Below are positions 57,919-64,000 of a stretch of DNA of 64,000 nucleotides, piece by piece; position 1 is the first letter of the stretch; every line of letters starts with the position of its first letter. The translations under genes were made by a program, and so were the position numbers. The stretch covers positions 20,329,240 through 20,393,239 of the forward strand of contig NC_087074.1 in assembly GCF_026151205.1 (NCBI RefSeq), in the 5' to 3' direction. The DNA is from Bolinopsis microptera (Eukaryota > Ctenophora > Tentaculata > Lobata > Bolinopsidae). The notes beneath the pieces were generated by a model. That model had not been told where the DNA came from. It saw nothing but the letters and a program-made list of their open reading frames with translations, and searched no databases.

Positions 57919-59466
57919 AAGCTAATTTTTAATTTTACCTATAAGCCGCGCAATTGCCTTTTGAAAGTTTCGCGTTTGTAGCTCGCGATTGTAACTCCGC
58001 AAACGTTCAGCTCATCAGTGCAAGTGCAGCTCGATCAGAACGTTTTTAATGCTGTGGCGTGTACGTACAACCTGTATAATTCATTGGTTATTATAATTAA
58101 TTCGTTATTATATTAAACTTAACTTGAAACTGCTAATTCGTTAGCCTCAATTGTCCCTTGCAGTTCAATCACTCCTACTGAGTCTCGTGATTGAGCTAAA
58201 AGGTCGCCGAACATATCATTTTAAAGCCTTATCGATTTCCTATACGCATACTAGAAATAGAATTACAGAAGTTTTAAATTGTTTGACCAGGGTCATCGTT
58301 AAGATATCAAGATTGATGAAGCTGATAATATTTGTGCTGGGATGTATTCGAAATAACACTGTCTAACATTTACTTCAATAAAGTTGTGTATGCACAATCT
58401 TCAATGATGATACTAATGATACTGAGCAACAAAAGTATAGTGACAGAGATCTTTGCTAGATAACCGGCCTAATCCTTCACCGTGCTGGGTTCCTGACCTT
58501 GCTTCATCTACATACACAAATGGTCAGAACACTGAACCCTATTTTAAATTATTTATGATCAGCTGAGAAGCAGTGGCAAACATATTCAATGGCTTTCAGG
58601 TTTAAACTGAGACCAACATAATAGATAACATGCACACTAAAGTTAGGTTTAGGACACAGAACATGGCTACCATCTAGTCTTGTACAAATGATGTAAATAC
58701 AAAATGAGCAAGCTAAAGACTGAAAGTATAGACGCTCGCAACTACCATGAAAGAAACAACTGCAAAGATTGGATGCCTAAGTTTGGTGGCCCTAGCACTC
58801 CCAGAACGCCCACTAGAGACTTGGTTCCATTTCCGTATCAAAAAGCTGGTTCCTGAGTATCCGAGATTGTGGAACCAGATGATACGGTTTTTGAGGCATT
58901 TTGATACGGTCATTTCAGTCTGTTAAAGTAGTTCCAGAGTGCTGGAAATGGTTGTACGGTGTAGGGGGATGTGTTTACTAACTATTTTGACGTCAAAATT
59001 GTCGCCAGAGGCTCCCTGAGTCATGGAATGAACGGAATGAACAAAAATGAATTTTTTTCTAAAACTCGTCGGATTGCCCCAAAACAGATCGGAATCGTTT
59101 GGTATTGACCCTTATAGTGTTCCTGCAGAGTTTGGTGGCCCTAGCACTCCCAGAACGCCCACTAGAGACTTGGTTCCATTTCCGTATCAAAAAGCTGGTT
59201 CCTGAGTATCCGAGATTGTGGAACCAGATGATACGGTTTTTGAGGCAATCATTTGATCCGATGCTTATCGAGTAATGATGAGATCCGCTGGAGCCAGAGG
59301 GGGCAAGAACGAGGATATGATCTTCTTAGAAGACAATGATCTGATCTATCGGAGACAAGAACCCTGCATGCGATCAAACGTGATCTGAACCTTATCAAGA
59401 AGGATTCACATGCTTGCTGCTTGTTTGTAAACAATTGGCTCGTTATCCCTGTCACGATGAAGCGGG

Positions 59467-59474
59467 TATAAATA
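59467..59474 (+). promoter_or_regulatory. TATA box of the right-arm orphan gene copy
   Basis: TATAAATA, identical to and mirrored by 56316-56323. It lies ~316 bp before the ATG at 59790. Confidence 0.6.
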
Positions 59475-59789
59475 CCCTCGTGAAATATAGCTCACCCGGT
59501 TTCAGTTTACTATTTCACACACTTGAGTACAATCTTTTGACATTTCAACTTTAAGCTCTATCTTTCAAATACACATTTTTATTTTGTAGTTTACGCTACG
59601 TGCCTGTCTTCTTTGCCTACTTTACTCTAAACTACGTTGTTTTCTACAACTAGTTCTGAGTCCTCCCTTCCTACTCCTATCTGGACTGTGTTGTTTCCTA
59701 CAACCAGTTCTTTGACTACACTTCTCCCTATCTGAGTTTTACTTATTGGCTGTTTTTTACAGCTAACTCAGTCAACACGACTACTCCCT

Positions 59790-61678
59790 ATGGATACATC
59801 TCAGGTAAATGCCGTGGTTGAGCTCATTCGTGACTCCCACAAGTTCGATTCATCTTTAGGTGTATATTATCATAATATGCAGGATGCTTTGCCTCCTTTA
59901 TCACATGCTTATTCTGACCCCCTGACCGTGTGCTCCTCTGTAGTACTGCGGTTAGAGTGTGGTTCTTATGTGTTCATTTCTGATCTTAAGTCAGGTCCTA
60001 AGATTTTGTAGTTCCTTAGTTCAGCTCATGTTTCCTTTATCTCATAAGTTGCAACAGTTCTTTAAGCACTTTTTCCCCTGTAAGCACACTTTAGATGTAC
60101 TAGCAGGAACCCGTGAAATATAGCCCTAAACGGTGTCAAGACTCAAGATACTGAAATAATTATTACCTATTTAATTGGCGTTTTTGACACCACTTGGGGG
60201 TCCAAATTTTCGGCTCTAAAATCATTATTCCTCGGCCAATTTTTTATTTTTTCATGCTGATTTGGAGGATATTAAAGCATTTGACCCAGCCAAAAAAGTT
60301 TCAGTTGTATATCTTTTACGGTTTTTGCAGAAAGTTGCGTTAAAGTTGATGCTGTGGTGTCAGTAAAATGGCACAGATATATATATATATATATCGTCTC
60401 GCTTTATATATAGTAAGATATGAATGTTCTGACCACTGCTCACTAGATAAGGATGGCTCTGTAGAGGCTCTCTTAAATTTATATAGCTGCATAATAACTG
60501 ATAGGTCTCTTAAGTTTAATCTCTTGGAGAGCCAGAAAGTATTAGATGGAATAGTTGCAAGTTTCCACACCTCCATAAGTTCTAAGATTTTAGTTAGATA
60601 CTCTGACCAGTTGTTTCATTCTGTTGAGAAAGTTCGGGCAGACAAGTCGTACTCTGTTATGATTTGTTCTGCCGAACAGGTACTCCAGAATAAGAAGGAA
60701 CTAGGTGCCAAGTTAGATAATCAGTCACGTAAACATTCAGTCAAACCCTCTGTCGACTCAGACGAGGATTTCGAGCAAGCACCTAAGTTTAAGAGTAAGA
60801 AGTTGAAACGTTCAGATATAGATTTGCCTAAGTTTTCTGATTATGTAAAGATTGATCCATCTATTTCCAAACATAGTCTAGATTGTATTAAGGAACTGTC
60901 TTCCTCTCGTCCCTCATCCAAATCATCTGTACCACCCAACTCATCTGTACCACCCAACTCATCTGTACCACCCAACTCATCTGTACCACCCAACTCATCT
61001 GTACCACCCAACTCATCTGTACCACCTAAATCATCAGCTCAACCCAAATCATCAGCTTAACCCAAATCATCAGCTCAACCCAAATCATCAGCTCAACCCA
61101 AATCATCAGCTCAACCCAAATCATCAGCTCAACCCAAATCATCAGCTCAACCCAAATCATCAGCTCAACCCAAATCATCAGCTCAACCCAAATCTTCAGC
61201 TCAACCCAAATCATCAGCTCAACCCAAATCATCAGTTCAACCCAAATCATCAACTCAACCCAAATCATCAGCTCAACCCAAATCATCTGTACCACCTAAA
61301 TCATCAGTTCAACCCAAATCATCAGCCCAACCCAAGTCATCAGTTCTACCCAAATCATCAGCTCAACCCAAATCATCAGTTCAACCCAAATCATCAGCTC
61401 AACCAAAATCATCAGCTCAACCCAAATCATCAGTTCAACCCAAATCATCAACTCAACCCAAATCATCAGCTCAACCCAAATCATCTGTACCACCTAAATC
61501 ATCAGTTCAACCCAAATCATCAGCTCTGGATCAGAAATGGATCCTTCCCAGCCTACTATCCTTACCCACAGCTTCACCTCTACCTTCCTCCAACCTTGCC
61601 TGGAAGTTCATCCTACTACTGTGCTTAGTTCTTTTAGATCTGCGTTTAAATTATTATAACCGAGTTAAATTATTTTGA
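59790..61678 (+). pseudogene. Orphan gene, right-arm copy, broken
   Basis: A mirror of the left-arm gene, with start codon (59790) and end (LNYYNRVKLF, stop TGA at 61676-61678) conserved. It is disabled by a ~16-bp deletion near 60003 that shifts frame into a TAG, by a 319-bp Helitron insertion at 60100-60418, and by a TAA at 61058-61060 in the hexapeptide array. Between these breaks the sequence is almost identical to the left arm (for example EVRADK against KVRADK). Confidence 0.88.
60100..60418 (-). mobile_element. Non-autonomous Helitron inserted in the right arm
   Basis: On the minus strand it starts TCTTACTATATATAAAGCG and ends CACGGGTTCCTGCTAG, the canonical TC...CTAG form. It lies between host A and T with no target duplication. 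The left arm keeps the empty site GATGTATATGAATG (around 55665-55680), which matches the sequence left after removing bases 60100-60418. Too short to code for Rep/helicase. Confidence 0.88.
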
Positions 61679-62849
61679 AGGTATTGAAGTATTGAATGAT
61701 ATTATGATTGATGTTGTGCAAAACTATTACTACCGCTTTATTACTGCCAATTGCTGTTACAATTTGTAGAAACTGATTTATACATTTATACATATGATAT
61801 CAAAAAATCAAATCTCAAAAATAACAAAGTAACAATCTGCTCTCTTTAATTATTGAAATCCATCCAAGTAAAAAGTTGTATTACCAGAGAGGTTAAATTT
61901 AAATTTCAAACAACCTTGTCTACAGCTTCTTGGAAGAAAATGGAACCGGATTCTAGTGGACGTTCTGAAACTGGTAGGGCTACAAAACTAAGTTGGAACA
62001 CATCTTGTTTGAATACTGTTGAACCAAATTCAACTCTCTGCAACAACACAAGCAGACAAAATTTCTCAAAATCCGTTTTATCTGCTCAACTGGTTCTAAA
62101 TTCTTGAATCCAGCCAAGGGTATAATGGGTGTTCTGGGAGTGCTAGGGCCACAAAACTTTGTGGGAACACTATTAGGGTCAATACCAAACGATTCCTACC
62201 TGTTTTGGGGCCATCCGACGAGTTTCAGAAAAAAATTTCATTTTTGTTCATTCCGTTCATTCCATGACTCAGGGAGTCTTGGGCGACTATTTTGACGTCA
62301 AAATAGTTAGTAAACACATCCCCCTACACCGTAAAATCATCTCCAGCACTCTGCAGCCCCTTTAACAGACTGAAATGACCGTATCAATATCGGATACTCA
62401 GGAACCAGCTTTTTGATACGGAAATGGAATTAAGTCTCTAGTGGGCCACCAAACTTTGTAGGAACACTATAAGGGTCAATACCAAACGATTCCTACCTGT
62501 TTTGGGGCAATCCGACGAGTTTTAGAAAAAAATTCATTTTTGTTCATTCCGTTCATTCCATGACTCAGGGAGCCTCTGGCGACAATTTTGACGTCAAAAT
62601 AGTTAGTAAACACATCCCCCTACACCGTACAACCATTTCCAGCACTCTGAAACTACTTTAAAAGACTGAAATGACCGTATCAAAATGCCTCAAAAACCGT
62701 ATCATCTGGTTCCACAATCTCGGATTCATCTTCTGGACTTCAGATGTAACACGCCAAAACCAAAGTATTAAAGCTCTTTGGCAAGCATCGAGTACGATAC
62801 GACGCGCAATTGTGCTTGAAGTGACGACGCGCACGGGCGATAAGGAGCT

Positions 62850-62879
62850 ACTTATCGCTCGATCGACCGAGCGATAAGT
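62850..62879. repeat. Terminal hairpin, right tip of the palindromic element
   Basis: Mirror image of 52561-52590: CGAGCGATAAG and ACTTATCGCTCG arms with the same loop, 28 bp inside the right end. Confidence 0.85.
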
Positions 62880-62947
62880 CCGCGCGGCACCCGACTACCA
62901 TGAGCCTTAAGATATCCAACTGTTAAAAAGTTATCAACTGTTGTAAA

Positions 62948-64000
62948 CTATAAAGTTATAAATGCTACCAACTTGAAACTAATCAGAGGATACATACGTG
63001 TCCGACCAATTTGCCACCTTAACGAGCCACCTTCACCAGTAACCTCACTTACACCAAACTCATTCCATGTAAAAGTGGCTAAGTAGTAGCGCATGTCAGG
63101 CTTTAAATCTTTACTATGATTGAACATGGGCACCAAATGAATTTTGTCTGCTTTCACAACCTCAGAATGAATATGAAGTCCGTCAGGATATTCTTCCTGA
63201 TTTAAACAAAGGTTTACTTTGAACTTGTGGGGTTTCCCTGACTTCATATCAGGGGTAAACTTTAAAACAAATCCACATTTTCCAGGAAGATGACAATCAG
63301 TAGTGTTAGGGTGCTTAAAATTAAATGCATAAGATTGTGAGGTCTCAAATAGATCTTTGACTGTACAAGAATTCCAACTTAACATCTTTTTGTCCGGCCC
63401 AACTACTTTTCCAACTCGTCTAACACTCTCTTCCTTAGATGTAAGATCATTTCCATGTTCTTTTATTGTATCGGCGTCCACTTTGGCTTCTGGAGAACAC
63501 GATTCAAGGAATTCAGGTGATATTCTGCTCCATCCTCTCTTACGACGAATAATCTCCATTTCATTCACCATGTCAGGGGTAAGCCATTCATCGCAAACAT
63601 GAACCCCTTCAATAAGCATGTACAAATTTAATACAAGAGGAGATTCTTTAGCAACATTAAGATATTCCTGGGTTCTCAGTCCACGAAATATTTCAAATGA
63701 GCAAAATATGTTGGGAATTTCTGTTGTTATTTGGGGAAGTACAGATGCAGGAAAGATGGTATTATTAGATGGCAAAGAGGAATTTAAAGTCATCGTTTTC
63801 TTAAACTCTTTCATAGACCGCCTGTACAATGTATTTACAAATGACGCATCAGAATCAGATGACTGCGTGGCATTATCTAAAACATCAAACAGCTCCTCAA
63901 AAGAAGCTTCATCTTCAGAAATACATTTACAAAGATCAACATTCTGTAGAAGGTAACGAGAAGCTTCATCAAACATCTTCCCCTCACTCTCCAGATTCTT
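62948..64000 (-). CDS. BTB-domain protein, paralogue 2 (C-terminal part, runs off window)
   Basis: The frame is open from the window edge to a stop at 62948. The visible ~350 residues align throughout with residues ~205-554 of BTB1, for example FDEASRYLLQNVDLCKCIS, EESVRRVGKVVGPDKKMLSW, ATFTWNEFGVSEVTGEGGSL and the end KLVAFITL. The BTB domain itself must lie beyond 64000. A few small indels (YSSIKLVAF against ISFKLVAF) separate the copies. The palindromic element sits 40 bp downstream of its stop. Confidence 0.85.
   Translation of the reverse strand, partial: KNLESEGKMFDEASRYLLQNVDLCKCISEDEASFEELFDVLDNATQSSDSDASFVNTLYRRSMKEFKKTMTLNSSLPSNNTIFPASVLPQITTEIPNIFCSFEIFRGLRTQEYLNVAKESPLVLNLYMLIEGVHVCDEWLTPDMVNEMEIIRRKRGWSRISPEFLESCSPEAKVDADTIKEHGNDLTSKEESVRRVGKVVGPDKKMLSWNSCTVKDLFETSQSYAFNFKHPNTTDCHLPGKCGFVLKFTPDMKSGKPHKFKVNLCLNQEEYPDGLHIHSEVVKADKIHLVPMFNHSKDLKPDMRYYLATFTWNEFGVSEVTGEGGSLRWQIGRTRMYPLISFKLVAFITL

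Larger units (their letters stand above)
52533..62907. mobile_element. 10.4-kb palindromic TIR element (foldback-like), carrying an orphan gene in each arm
   Basis: Two arms in inverted orientation, 52533-57792 and 57919-62907, are nearly identical except for indels and are separated by a ~126-bp AT-rich spacer. The outer ends are AGGCTCATGGTAGTCGGGTG and its complement, flanked by TA on both sides (52531-52532, 62908-62909). The empty site ACTCTAAAGATATCC survives beside the paralogous BTB1 gene at 50201-50215, so this is an insertion rather than a local inversion. From the tip inward each arm has a 30-bp hairpin, 316-bp direct repeats, an orphan gene (transcribed from the centre outward), its TATA-containing promoter, and a ~1.5-kb inner segment. 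No transposase was recognised, so mobilisation in trans is likely. Confidence 0.85.

Noticed and set aside
57346..58366. 71-aa frames near the palindrome centre (MSLAVQSLLL...)
   Set aside because: Present in both arms by symmetry, short, and without a promoter or similarity. Could be chance.
52533..62907. Polinton/Maverick identity for the large TIR element
   Set aside because: No DNA polymerase B, integrase, ATPase or capsid frames, and the flank is TA rather than a 6-bp duplication.

Overview
This is animal nuclear DNA. Coding sequence is split by GT-AG introns. The proteins carry animal extracellular modules (SRCR, thrombospondin type 1, ShKT, Sushi/CCP), and there is a mitochondrial elongation factor G, an RPAP2-type CTD phosphatase and BTB proteins. 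The module set, AT-rich base composition, RTE-like LINE, Helitron and TIR elements suggest an early-branching invertebrate such as a cnidarian. The species is inference and cannot be read from the sequence. Gene models were built by hand from splice signals and reading phase.

Layout: 1-3687 (+) is the 3' part of an unrecognised multi-exon gene. 4195-4941 (-) is a dead LINE fragment. 5286-13628 (-) is a secreted SRCR/TSP1 mosaic gene with an almost identical 807-bp SRCR+TSP1 unit in tandem. A complete 3.5-kb RTE-like LINE (9368-12875, 15-bp target duplication) and a pogo-like MITE (12894-13061) sit in its first intron. 13.9-17.2 kb is gene-poor, with tandem repeats, a PIF/Harbinger-like TIR element and a tRNA-like pol III unit. 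17464-20317 (-) holds coiled-coil exons around a 332-bp GGGA tract.

22096-41204 (+) is a secreted ShKT/Sushi gene inflated by huge minisatellites. Several arrays start or end exactly at its splice junctions, so the repeat units carry extra copies of the donor or acceptor plus adjoining codons. 42704-47675 (-) encodes mitochondrial EF-G in 15 exons, with a one-base deletion in exon 6 and another splice-donor array. 48050-49396 (-) is an RPAP2-like gene. 50246-51910 and 62948-64000+ (both -) are tandem paralogues of a BTB gene.

Between the two BTB genes lies a 10.4-kb near-perfect palindrome (52533-62907). It has terminal inverted repeats, subterminal 316-bp repeats, a hairpin at each tip, and one orphan protein gene per arm. 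The left copy is intact. The right copy is broken, partly by a 319-bp Helitron. The flank of the neighbouring BTB paralogue gives the empty site. The two strongest novelty candidates are this palindromic element and the splice-junction-anchored minisatellites.
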